From assembly GCF_028476545.1 (NCBI RefSeq), contig NW_026731905.1:312501-376500 (forward strand): a stretch of DNA of 64,000 nt, given 5' to 3'. Below the pieces are notes generated by a model. It worked only from the letters and a program-made list of their open reading frames with translations, was not told where the DNA came from and did not search any database. The position numbers and the translations under genes were made by a program. Source of the stretch: Physella acuta (taxonomy: Eukaryota; Mollusca; Gastropoda; Physidae). How positions within the stretch are numbered: position 1 is the stretch's first letter; each line of letters begins with the position of its first letter. This document shows positions 25,666-35,274 of the stretch, in pieces.

Positions 25666-26571
25666 ATTATAAGCAGTGTTTAACATTTAACAATCCACAA
25701 CACCAAAATTTAGCGCTAATGTAGAATGGTAGCATGTTGCTTGCTGTTATGTTTCGGTTGTTGAAATAATTTTAGAATCTAAATACAATATAAATTATAA
25801 TAGTTCGACAAATGATTTCAGGACAGATGTTCTCAAACAAAGTACACCAGAAGAAAATATCTAAATTAAATTATCTGCGGCCCAAGTAGGCTATCTGAGG
25901 AATAATGCTGAATATCTAAAAGACAAAATATCTAAGGCCAAAGTATCTGAGGAATAATGCTGAATAATCTAAGATTTTTCTTCCACTGTCTTAAGATATC
26001 AAAATATCTAACGAAATTCGATGAATCCTTTAAGACAATTCGGTTAACAAAAGATCAACATACTCCATAAAGACAGAAACTCATTTACTCTATTGAAAAC
26101 AATCCCAACCACAGAAAACAAAATAAAGATCTCGTAAAACGATGTATAAAACAAGCCTATACCAAACAATAGACTTTTGCCGAAACCAAATTATCCAATT
26201 CAATATGTCTATCGTACACAATGCATGACATATAAGTTAACAATAAGGTAAGAATCGATTTAATTGGCAGATTAGGTAGCGTCATCTGCTAGCGGTTCTT
26301 CACCCGCAGTTAATTCGATCATGCTCAAAAATACGAGCTTCAGATTGAACTAATTTACAGCCAATTTTTGAAACCGATTCTTTCATCGAATGAGACATTT
26401 ATCTTACACAACGGGCATATTCTAAGATCATGTCTGCAGTTGTACAGTTCAGAATTAAATGGTTTATTTATAAATGATGAAACTAGGAGGAGATGTGGAT
26501 TCGAGTTTCAACATGTAATAAACTCAACCGATAAAACAAGAATAATATTAATCGAAATAAAGACACAAGTA
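25666..26571. other. Intron 3 or 3' flank of the protocadherin
   Basis: AT-rich sequence downstream of the gene on the minus strand. No further tail exon could be identified here or to the left. On the minus strand AATAAA occurs at 26468-26463. Confidence 0.5.
26463..26468 (-). promoter_or_regulatory. Candidate polyadenylation signal AATAAA
   Basis: Minus-strand AATAAA about 220 bp past the TGA-independent read-through stop at the end of exon 3 (stop at 26691-26693). It would serve a transcript that does not splice the last donor. This is a position-only inference; the hexamer is common in AT-rich DNA. Confidence 0.3.
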
Positions 26572-26688
26572 ATAAAGTCAACAGAGAATGTGGATTGGAA
26601 AAGAGACTCATACATTAAATAAAGTTAATAGAGAATGTGGATTGGAAAAGAGACTCACACATTAAATAAAGTCAACAGAGAATGTGTA
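26572..26688. repeat. 47-bp tandem repeat beside exon 3 donor
   Basis: About two and a half units containing GAGAATGTGGATTGGAAAAG, at 47-bp spacing (GAGAATG at 26584, 26631 and 26678). The array begins 17 bp beyond the exon 3 donor, inside intron 3 or the 3' untranslated region. Confidence 0.9.
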
Positions 26689-26705
26689 TCTCAATAGCGA
26701 CTTAC

Positions 26706-28469
26706 CTTTTTGAATGTGTAAAGTTGAGGTTGACCTTGAAAGGGCTCGGGGCCCTGCTTGCGACCGTACGTGTCAATAAGGTCACTGCTGCTATGCAAGT
26801 CCCCGTTGGTCGGCTTAGTGTCAAGGCCCAGCCCTCCCCCTTTCAAGGTCATGCCGGACATCTTCTTCCCGTCCGACTCGGTGGGCGTGACGTCATCGAC
26901 CGGCACGCTCTGCCACATCTGCTTGTCAAAATGTCTGCCGTCCCCCTGCTCCTGTACTCCCGTCAAGCCGGAAGTCCGGTTGTTGTTGTCCGGCCGCCTC
27001 AGCCGGAGAATGATGGTGACGATGATGATAGAGATGACGACAGTGACGCCACCGACGACCCCGGCGATGATGATGTACTTGAGGTCGTCGTCGCCGAACA
27101 TGTTGGTGGAGTTGCCGCCGTTGCTTTGACGTGACCTCGTCATGCCGTGCCCGTCCACATAGTCCACCTGGATGACAAGCAGCTGCTCGGCGCTTAACAT
27201 CGGGATACCTTGGTCATGGACGGACACGTTCAGTCGGAACACGCTACTAGCCAGCGTCGTCAGCTCTTTCCGGAGGATGATCTCGCCGGAAGACGGCGAC
27301 GGAATAGCGAACGCGTTGTCGTCGTTACCAGCGACGATGAAGAACTTGAGCTTGGCGTTGGCTCCGATGTCTTCATCAACGGCGCTGAGTTTGACGACGG
27401 CCGTCCCGGGGAGGATGTCGGACCGGAGTCGGATGGTGTTGTTGTGACGTGACGGAAAGATAAAAACTGGACGGTGGTCATTGTAATCAACCACCCGTAT
27501 CGTGACGGTGGCCGTGGAGCTTCTAGGAGGCTCGCCTTTGTCCTTCACGACGACAGGAAACCAGTAGGAATCCTGACTGTCTTTGTTCAACTTTCTTGAC
27601 GTTCGAATGTCCCCCGACGGTAAGACAACGAACGGTATATCTTGTTTGTCGGATGAGTCCGTCGGAACGTAAAAAAAAACTTCCGCGTTCCTGCCTTCGT
27701 CCCTGTCGTTGGCAAACAGCGTGTCGACCATCGTCGACGCCGGCAGCTTCTCGGCGATTTCAAACTCCAAAGACGACGTAAAATAAGGAACGTTGTCGTT
27801 AACGTCGCCAATGTCCACGATCACCGACGCGTTTCCGACCCTCCCGCCGCCATCGCGGGCTGTGACCATGAACGACATTTGAGAAATGGTCTCGCGGTCG
27901 AACTCCACCCCGGCGGTGATGGCGCCGGTGATCTCGTCAATGTTAAACGCCGCGCCCATGGAGAGGTTGTAGCGCACCTCGGCGTTAACCCCAACATCGG
28001 CATCGTGCGCTTTAACAAACAGAACGTGTTGTCCCCTCCTGTTGTTTTCGGTCAGGTTCGCCCTGTAGATGTTTAATTCAAACACCGGATTGTTGTCGTT
28101 GTCGTCGATTAATTTAATAATAAACCACCCCCTGGCCGAGAGCTTGGGCGTGCCCCTGTCCTCACAGATGATGGTCACGTTCACCTGTTCATTCCTCTCG
28201 CGGTCAAGCTTCTCGTTCAGCAGCACCAGGTACCCCACCCCGTCCAGCCGCTTGACGCGGAACTGGGACGTGCTGCTGTAGCAGTCGACGATGCCGTTGC
28301 TGCCCTCGTCGCGGTCTTCCGTCCGGACGTGGGCGACGACCGTCTCCAGGTCCGACTTCTCGGACAGGTGGAGAATGTTGCCGTCTGGGTTGGGGACGGG
28401 GTTGATGGTCATTAGGGGCGGGGTGTTGCCCACGTCCAGGATCTTCAGGATCAGGATCTTTTGGGACCT
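26706..28469 (-). CDS. Protocadherin, coding exon 3 (EC3 end to cytoplasmic tail)
   Basis: This exon encodes residues 343-930 of a seven-repeat protocadherin, a calcium-dependent adhesion receptor at the cell surface. It starts after a CAG acceptor at 28470-28472 in phase 0. In order it carries the end of EC3 with the altered linker LDVGNTPP (352-359), EC4 (about 362-472, DRE, DDNDNNP), EC5 (472-572, DRE, DVNDNVP), EC6 (573-678, linker DYNDHRP) and EC7 (679-778). A short stalk follows, then a transmembrane helix (about 807-830, IIIAGVVGGVTVVISIIIV) and RLRR and a tail with Ser/Asp-rich stretches. EC6 and EC7 lack the DRE motif. At 26706 a strong donor (AAG|GTAAGT) follows LYTFKK. If it is skipped, the frame ends VSRY and stop at 26691. 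Base composition is clearly richer in GC than the flanks, as expected of a conserved exon. Confidence 0.93.
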
Positions 28470-29818
28470 CTGTGGACGGGCCAAAGCTTTATGTTTAAAA
28501 ACATCAAACTAGTTTAGGTACCCCAACTACACCATTCAATCTTAACAAATACGTTCTTCAAAAACTAACAAGAAAACGATGTATTAGAGGTTTTATTTTT
28601 ACGCCAGTATCAAGATTAGCGCAAGTATAAGGGCTAATCTTAGGTCAGAATATATAGACATTCCATCCTTATTTAAGGAAAGAAACATTAATTAGTACCG
28701 GTCTAATAAAATCAATACAAATATTTTCTTAGAGTACATCTAATGAAATAAGTAAACATCCCCAGCGGCGTATGATGCCTGCAGGTACAAGTTTCCCTAG
28801 ATATACTCTAATAGTTGAAGATGGCTGACCATCACGAGATAGCAATTAACTGAGTGTTGCGTAATTTCCATCTTCACTCCACAACAACACACGGACAATC
28901 AATGCTATATTTACTTTAGTTTTCGTTTCTCACCAAGTTTATGTCTATCCTTCTAAAACATAATCCTATAACCCTGATTCTTCGTAACTTAATTTCGACC
29001 GGATGAGAAACTCTTGTAAATAAAAACATCTCCTGTTGTTTTTTATGGTGATAAAACCTTACATTAGAAACGTTAATTGAATTTATTTTTTCTATAGGAT
29101 TTCACATATTGATCTACATAATTTCATTAGTTTTATTTCTCAACAATATAAAACACTGAATGTCTGTTATTTAGCTTTGTGAAATTCAAGTTTACAAAAG
29201 AAGTTAAAAAAATATATAATTATATTGATAAAAAAGTAATCAGGTATTGGACATTTGATGTGTAGTCTTTTCCACATATTGCATTAGGCATCGTTTGCAG
29301 TTTCGTTTTTCAACATAAGTCATGGGTTATTATAAAAATGCTGAAAATACTTAAAGTTGTTTTTTTTTCTTTTGTACCTTACATTGCCCGATGTTTTCAA
29401 GTAAAGGTAATAAGCCCTGAAACGTTAAAGTCTTGTATTCCTTTAAACTTACCATCGTCCACTCCCCTCACACAACATACAACAACAAATACAAATACTT
29501 AACCAATCATTAATTTTCATGAACCTAACATTGTCCCCTCTACCACCGCTTAGCTAAAAGCCAAAAAACTTTACCAGTTTGTATTGCAGTAAACCTAACA
29601 TTATCCAAAAAGCCCAAAAGCTTTACCAGTCTACTATTAAACATATCATCGGCCAAAAGCCAAAAAAACTTTACCAGTCCAGTTTTAAAGCTAACATTGC
29701 CCAAAAGCCAAAAAAACTTTACCAGTCCAGTACTAAAGCTAACATTGCCCAAAAGCCTAAAAAACTTTACCAGTCTAGTATTAAATCTATTGCCCAAAAG
29801 CGTAAAAAAATACTTTAC
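28470..29818 (-). other. Protocadherin intron 2
   Basis: A 1349-bp phase-0 intron inside EC3. Its first ~250 bases on the minus strand are the 48-bp array that repeats the donor. The remainder is AT-rich and featureless. The acceptor is CCGTCCACAG with a weak pyrimidine tract. Confidence 0.85.
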
Positions 29819-29822
29819 CAGT
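29565..29822 (-). repeat. 48-bp minisatellite carrying repeated splice donors
   Basis: TTTACCAG on the plus strand (donor CTG|GTAAA on the minus strand) occurs at 29570, 29622, 29670, 29718, 29766 and 29814. The spacings are 52, 48, 48, 48 and 48. The rightmost copy is the exon 2 donor. Each unit reads like VKFFWLLGNVSFKTGL on the minus strand and contains no stop, so the exon 2 frame stays open through the array. Confidence 0.93.
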
Positions 29823-30040
29823 CTGGGGTTGCCCCTATCCTCCGCCATGACGATGGTCTCAAACGTCTTTCCCCCGTCGTACTGAAGGCTTTTCTTGACC
29901 ATGATGTCGCCGCTCTGGGAGTCGATGTAGAAGAGGGCGTCTACCTGCGGCGTCTTGCCGGGGTTCAGCTCGTACGTGATCTCCGCATTGTCCCCAAGGT
30001 CAGCGTCAGTGGCCGTCACCGTCCCCACCACCGACCCCAC
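29819..30040 (-). CDS. Protocadherin, coding exon 2 (middle of EC3)
   Basis: A 222-bp exon (74 codons, residues 269-342), phase 0 at both ends. The acceptor is TTTCCTTCAG ending at 30041. The peptide runs from VGSVVGTVTATDADLGDNAE to AEDRGNPRL, the central strands of cadherin repeat EC3, with the calcium-binding DAD at 280-282. The usual DRE of a cadherin repeat is absent. Joining NPRL to RSQKILILKILD in exon 3 gives 13 residues between GNP and the linker Asp, exactly as in EC2 (GTP to DINDN). That supports this donor over the downstream copies. The donor CTG|GTAAAG is weak at position +5. The frame continues open into the repeats of intron 2. Confidence 0.9.
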
Positions 30041-32063
30041 CTGAAGGAAACAGGAGGATGTTATAACAAGCAAAAATAATCAAAGAATCATGCACTACAT
30101 ATACAAAATTAACAGAAATAAAAATCTATCTATAAATCTATATATAATTCTCTTCATGGAGACCATAGAAAACACCACGTAGCTTAGCCACCACCCTCAT
30201 CCCCACCTTTCAGGTGAGCTGTGGTTCACCCCGAATGTTTACAATCGTAGAGCCGGTTCGAATTTGTGACGGCAATTAAGAGCAGATAATATAGTTTTTA
30301 AACGATTTGAAACTAAGTGGAGATAATAAGTTTTGTCGCCTGTAAACGGCTGCTTTCACTGGGCGGGGTCGGGTGGGGGAGGCAGGGGTGGGGTAGTGTG
30401 GAATTTACAAATTAGGAATTGTTGATAAGTAGAAAATAAAACAACTAGATAGCGACGTATGCTACGTCGCGGGTCAGCTCGTATCAGATATTGAAACTGA
30501 GGTAGGAGAAGCAACTAATACAACATTCAGGTCTAACTTTAATAAACACTTGTAGTTCATTATGAGAAAATAAAACTAAAATAAACGCCTTCCTTATGCT
30601 TCTGTTCTCATTGTTCACGACAGACAACAAACACTCATACGACTTAACAGCGACAAATGTATAACATAGTAATGGCAATTTTCGCAATATATTATCAACA
30701 AATTTTGCGACATGTTAGCAAAAAAAATGGAAGATTAGGGTCATAAAACGTTGGCCTTATTAGCAAAAAAAAGTGTTCAGCCTTTTAGCACTTTATATTT
30801 TAAGGCCTTAATTTTTGAGTTTCGCATTATGCTTCTTTTTGTCATGCGAGTATCATTAGCTTAAGAGCTGTCATATAATGTAATGTTGTTTTATTTTATT
30901 TGTCAAATTAATTCCAAGAAATTCATCTAATCCGCTGTCTACGAGGAAATTATGGAATACTATCAAAATAAAATATTATGTTTGAAATTTTAAATCTTAA
31001 AATCACTCCAACAAAAACTGTATTATGAATTTGTATAATGGCTAATATATTTAATATTTTGTATAAACGGGAAATAAAGAAATGTAAGTTTTAGCAGGGG
31101 CAGACCAATACAGGCAGCAGTCATTTACGGCAGGGATGAGAGAACCTGTAGACAGGTGCTTGAGGAGATAACTCGTCAACATGCCTGCACATTCGATTCA
31201 AACCACGTTGAATCGCTCCGAGTTATCTGCTGTTCCCTTACTAAAGCCATCGTTTCGTTGTTGTGGGCAACAAGAAATAGTCTTTCAATACAATGCTGTA
31301 CAGAATTCGATTTACACAATACATTGTTGCCAGGTTTTCGAATATTTTTATTTAAATTGTGTTCAAAACTAAACTCTAAGCACGTCTATAAAAACATACT
31401 TCAAATGTTCAAAACTGAACTGTAAGCAAGTCTAAAAAACTACTTAAAATGGTACTGAGAATCGTCCCCAAGGGAGTTTTGTCTAAGCCTATGTCTAAGT
31501 CTATGTCTAAGCCTATTTCTAAGCCTACGTCGGGTAAAATGTACCGAACGAAAGATGAAATGATCCCTGACTAAACCCCACCCAATATAGCCCTCCTTGC
31601 TCTTAAAATGGGCAACTTTCACTGTGATACACATATCGATAGTGATAACCCCTATTCGGTATGACGCAGCGAGATTAACAAACCCAACCACGCTACCACC
31701 AGTCCACCAAGCCTCTCATTTCTTGCTTGATACATTTAGTAAACTACCCCCTATCATTACTTTGTAAACATCCATATCAATCGCATCAATATAACTTTCA
31801 TAAACCCCTGCTCCCATAGTAGCCTACTCTCTGTCATAAACATAATAGTTCATGGCAGCCAGTTTTTCGTGTAATCTCCATCCTCCTTGGCTTTAAACTT
31901 TGTATACGTTACCACACTCTCTTTATATCCCTTTGAATACAGCACCCACGTGCTACGCTATTTATAGCACCCATCTCTCTGTAATCATCACCGTTCAAGC
32001 GCCCATCACGTGCGCCTCTCACCCCAACAGGAAACCTGTCAACCTGCCAACCCCAGTACTCAC
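30041..32063 (-). other. Protocadherin intron 1
   Basis: A 2023-bp phase-0 intron within EC3, donor AGG|GTGAGT. It contains a Helitron-like repeat (30137-30482) and otherwise AT-rich DNA, with a GAGGAGATAACTC motif at 31162-31174 and a small CTAAGCCTATGT-type repeat (about 31483-31530). Confidence 0.85.
30137..30482. mobile_element. Helitron-like non-autonomous repeat, copy 1
   Basis: It begins TCTATATATAATTCTCTTC and ends with a perfect 8-bp hairpin GCGACGTA/TACGTCGC (30452-30470) followed by GGGTCAGCTCGT. The same start and end occur at 34946-35274, with shared words such as GTGAGCTGTG and AATGTTTACAA between. A 5' TC and a 3' hairpin without target duplication suggest a Helitron or Helentron derivative. 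No protein is encoded. Class assignment is tentative. Confidence 0.6.
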
Positions 32064-32867
32064 CCTCGCCTCCTCTGACACGGAGAACTCGTAGACGTTC
32101 TCGGAAAAGCTCGGCACGTTGTCGTTGATGTCCGTGACGTTGATGAGCACCGTGACGTTGCCGGACCTCTGCGGCGTGCCGCTGTCCTTGGCGATGATGT
32201 ACAACATGTACCTGTCCTTGACCTCCCGGTCCAGGATCTTAAGAATAACGATGGACAGGTCCCAGGTTCCGTCCAGCTTCATCTCCGACCTCAACTCGAA
32301 CATGTCGTTGTAATCAGACTTCATCTCGTAACTGGTCACGGAGTTCTGTTCGCCCTTGTCCTTGTCCGTGGCGCCGTCTATCCTGTACTCGCTGTTGGCT
32401 GTTCCCCCTTCCGGCACGTACAGCGTGATGTTGTCGTGGGGAAACCGCGGCGCGTTGTCGTTAATGTCCTCGATGATGATGCGGACGTTGATGAACTCGA
32501 AGAAGTTGGAGATGGTCGAGGTCACCGTGACCTCGAACTCGATGTTGCAGTCCTTCTGGAACTGGCAGACGCTCTCGCGGTCGATCATGGCGGTGGTGTA
32601 GATGGCGCCGTTGTCGCTGTTGATGCTGAACAAGGACGCGATCTGCAGGAGGTTGTTCTGGCTGAGGAACTTGAAGCTGAGCTTCGACAGCTCGCGGGAG
32701 GAGACCTTCTGCGCGATGTTGGCTTTGGTCATGATGCTGCCGACATTGGTCCCGGAGATCATCTGCTCTTTGATGCGGAACTCGACCCTGTTGTTCTGTG
32801 CACTGACACCTGGGTTCATGTTCCAAAGCCAGATAAAAGCCAGCAGCGCCGCGTGCGGTAACGTCAT
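32064..32867 (-). CDS. Protocadherin, coding exon 1 (signal peptide, EC1-EC2)
   Basis: First coding exon, 268 codons. I place the start at the ATG 32867-32865: it has a good context (AACCATGA) and opens a signal peptide (MTLPHAALLAFIWLWNMNP, likely cut after VSA). The frame upstream has no ATG before a TGA at 32909-32907. EC1 (about 25-142) has the protocadherin pattern DRESVCQFQKDC (96-107) and ends DINDNAP. EC2 (143-254) has PEGG, DKDKGE, DRE (213-215) and DINDNVP. EC3 begins SENVYEFSVSEEAR and is completed by exon 2. Several NxT/NxS sites suggest glycosylation. The donor AGG|GTGAGT is strong. The gene probably acts in homophilic cell adhesion, as is known for the family. The closest relatives by layout are the seven-repeat delta-1 type, which is an inference from domain count. 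Confidence 0.95.
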
Positions 32868-33490
32868 GGTTGAAACCACCTCTTGTACACCCGACACCAG
32901 CTTGGATCAGACACACCGACACTCCGACACGCCGACACTCAGACAGATAAAATCATCGTCTGCAATCCAGCCCGCGTTTAACGCATCGATGCCGCTCTTC
33001 AAAGATGCCCCCGGTCCGTATCACGTAACACGGGGTTCCTGTCAACCCGACGTCAAAGACCCGAGTATCTAAACAATGTTTCAGAACTTCCGATGATTGC
33101 GTCAGACAGAACCTTACACCCGGAAGAGATGAATAATTGATCGATGCCTTCCTCTTTACGTAAGGATTTCTCTCCCCTTGTATAGCTGCTAAGTCCCGCT
33201 GTTAATTTCCCAGAGGCTTACTCCTATGTACTGCTCCTGTGGCACCACACACCAGGCCGGGCTATGATTGGACCTACTGTCTTTTCTTTTATTCAAGACA
33301 GCAATTAAGTCAGCTTTGTAGCGGAGCTTCCTGTCGGTCCTACAAATCTTACCTGAAATAGAAAAAGAAAAAACTTCCGTCAAATTACATTGAAAGGATT
33401 CGTTTCGTTTTTTTATTTTTTGTGTTTCTAGAAAATTGTAGAGTGTATTACTCAGCTGTAAACATCTTGCTTTATATAAACACACACACA
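32868..33490. other. 5' flank of the protocadherin
   Basis: It holds the 5' untranslated region of unknown length. A minus-strand TTTCAG|GTAAGA at about 33350 could be an upstream non-coding exon boundary, but I see no other support for an exon or promoter. Confidence 0.4.
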
Positions 33491-33492
33491 CA

Positions 33493-33631
<139 letters not shown>

Positions 33632-33723
33632 TAGCCGTCCCGGCCAGGCCCTGCTCTGGCTTCTGTGAAAAACCTTTCTGTTAAAGACCATTACCTGTGT
33701 GTTTAGTAATCATCATAAACCCG

Positions 33724-34125
33724 GCATTGCTCACCTAAACCACGACCAACCAAAACCAAAACAACAAAACGCAAACATAACGCTAACACAATTACAAATA
33801 CAAACGAAAACAAAAACCTAGCAACAAACCCAACCACAACCACAAACACCAATACAAACACAAAGAAAAAACAAACGAAAACAAAAACCTAACAACAAAC
33901 CCAACCACAAACACCAATACCAAAAAAAAAAAAATAAACAACGAAAAAGCAAACGAAAACAAACCAAATCCAAACGCAAAACCAACCAAAAACACAAATA
34001 CAAACCCAAACAAAAAAAAACACAAACAAAAACGAAAAAAGAAAGAACAAAAACGAACCAAATCAAAACGCAACCACTAACGCAAACCCACCTAAACACA
34101 AAGAAAACACTAACGCGAACATAAA
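33724..34125. repeat. C/A-rich low-complexity tract
   Basis: About 400 bp with almost no G on the plus strand, built from AAAC, CAAACC and ACAAATAC words. Parts recur (ACAAACCCAACCACAA at about 33824 and 33894). It leaves phenylalanine-rich frames open on the minus strand that are not genes. Confidence 0.9.
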
Positions 34126-34140
34126 CGCCCGGGGCAGAAT

Positions 34141-34650
34141 CGCCTGTTTTAGCTTAATGAACGACTATAGTACCCCAACTTATTCATAGTTTTTGCACTC
34201 ACTTAAACGAACGCGCCTGTTTCGATTTAATGAACAATTATAATACGCCAAGCTTATCCGTAAAATACCTACAACATTTGCACTTGATCAATCCCCGCTA
34301 ATTATGTAATTATTTTTTTCCCAACACCAAAACAAAGTAATTAAAAAGTAAATGCTTTTCAACTAATGCAATGGTTTTATAAAGGGAAGTAATTGTGTTT
34401 TGCCTAATTTATCAAAGGGAAGTAAGCGCTTTAGGACTAAATAAAGACATAATTAGAATTTTTGTAAAAGATGATATTTTTTTAAAACTTGTGTTTAATT
34501 GCTGTAATTTGAAAAATGAAAATGATTTCCCAACACTTTTAATAGTAATTTTTTAACTCATAAATTTAGACAAATGCGCACGATAATTTTCTAACACTTA
34601 AATCCATCGATAACCAGCGACAAACAAACATATGCGTTACAGAATTGAGC
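34141..34650. other. Non-coding, imperfect ~75-bp duplication
   Basis: CGCCTGTTT followed by TTAATGAAC and a later TTTGCACT occurs twice in a row (about 34142-34210 and 34211-34290). Two AAAGGGAAGTAA motifs follow (34381, 34425). This may be part of an old dispersed repeat. Confidence 0.5.
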
Positions 34651-34659
34651 TTTATATAT

Positions 34660-34660
34660 T

Positions 34661-34718
<58 letters not shown>

Positions 34719-34765
34719 TACATGTATATATATGTGTGTGTATATTTATATATATATAAATATAT
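34660..34765. repeat. (TA)n microsatellite
   Basis: About 55 bp of pure TA, then interrupted TA and TG repeats. Confidence 0.95.
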
Positions 34766-34945
34766 GTGTGTGTGTCTGTATAATCATATCCATACAAATC
34801 AATCAATTGAAAAGTAAAATAAATGACATGAAAGGGTGATGTAGTATGTAACAAACGGATTATATGCTCAGTGACTCTAAGGGATTAAGGTGGTCAGTGA
34901 CACAATGGGATTATGTGGTTATTGGCATATACGGATTATGCGGTA

Positions 34946-35274
34946 TCTATATATATAATTCTCTTCTTCGAGCCGTTAGAAAACAAGCTGCAAACGCTCT
35001 CCCTACCTCCCCACCCCTACATGGTTTTAGTGAGCTGTGTTCACTCTAAATGTTTACAAGCAGAGCCAACGATTTTAAACGTAGGGGGGGGGGGGGAGGA
35101 GGGGGGGAGGGAAGGAAGGGGGGGGGGGGGTTATGGTCCTTAACGAGCTACTTATAGTGTTTTAAAGAAATATTTTCAGTGTCAGCGTTGGTACTGTCGA
35201 ATTCACAAATTATGAATTATTGAAAATTAGAAACAACTAAATAGCGGCGTATGTTATGCCGCGGGCCGGCTCGT
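34946..35274. mobile_element. Helitron-like non-autonomous repeat, copy 2
   Basis: Same start (TCTATATATATAATTCTCTTC-like) and end as 30137-30482. The 3' hairpin is GCGGCGTA/TATGCCGC (35244-35262), where base changes keep the stem with one wobble pair, followed by GGGCCGGCTCGT. The middle is expanded by a G-rich run (about 35083-35130). Confidence 0.6.

Noticed and set aside
26682-27134. Plus-strand frames of 120-150 codons over the protocadherin exon
   Set aside because: They are antisense shadows of the GC-rich minus-strand exon.
29540-29818. Coding extension of exon 2 through the 48-bp units
   Set aside because: As the main form it would put hydrophobic 16-residue blocks into EC3 and break the normal spacing. 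I treat it as intron, while noting possible alternative donors.
32868-32897. Longer N-terminus of the protocadherin starting at 32897
   Set aside because: That codon is GTG, and there is no in-frame ATG before the TGA at 32909. The ATG at 32867 has a better context and opens a proper signal peptide.
32436-33072. Plus-strand frames of 141-156 codons opposite exon 1
   Set aside because: Antisense shadows of exon 1; no independent domain.
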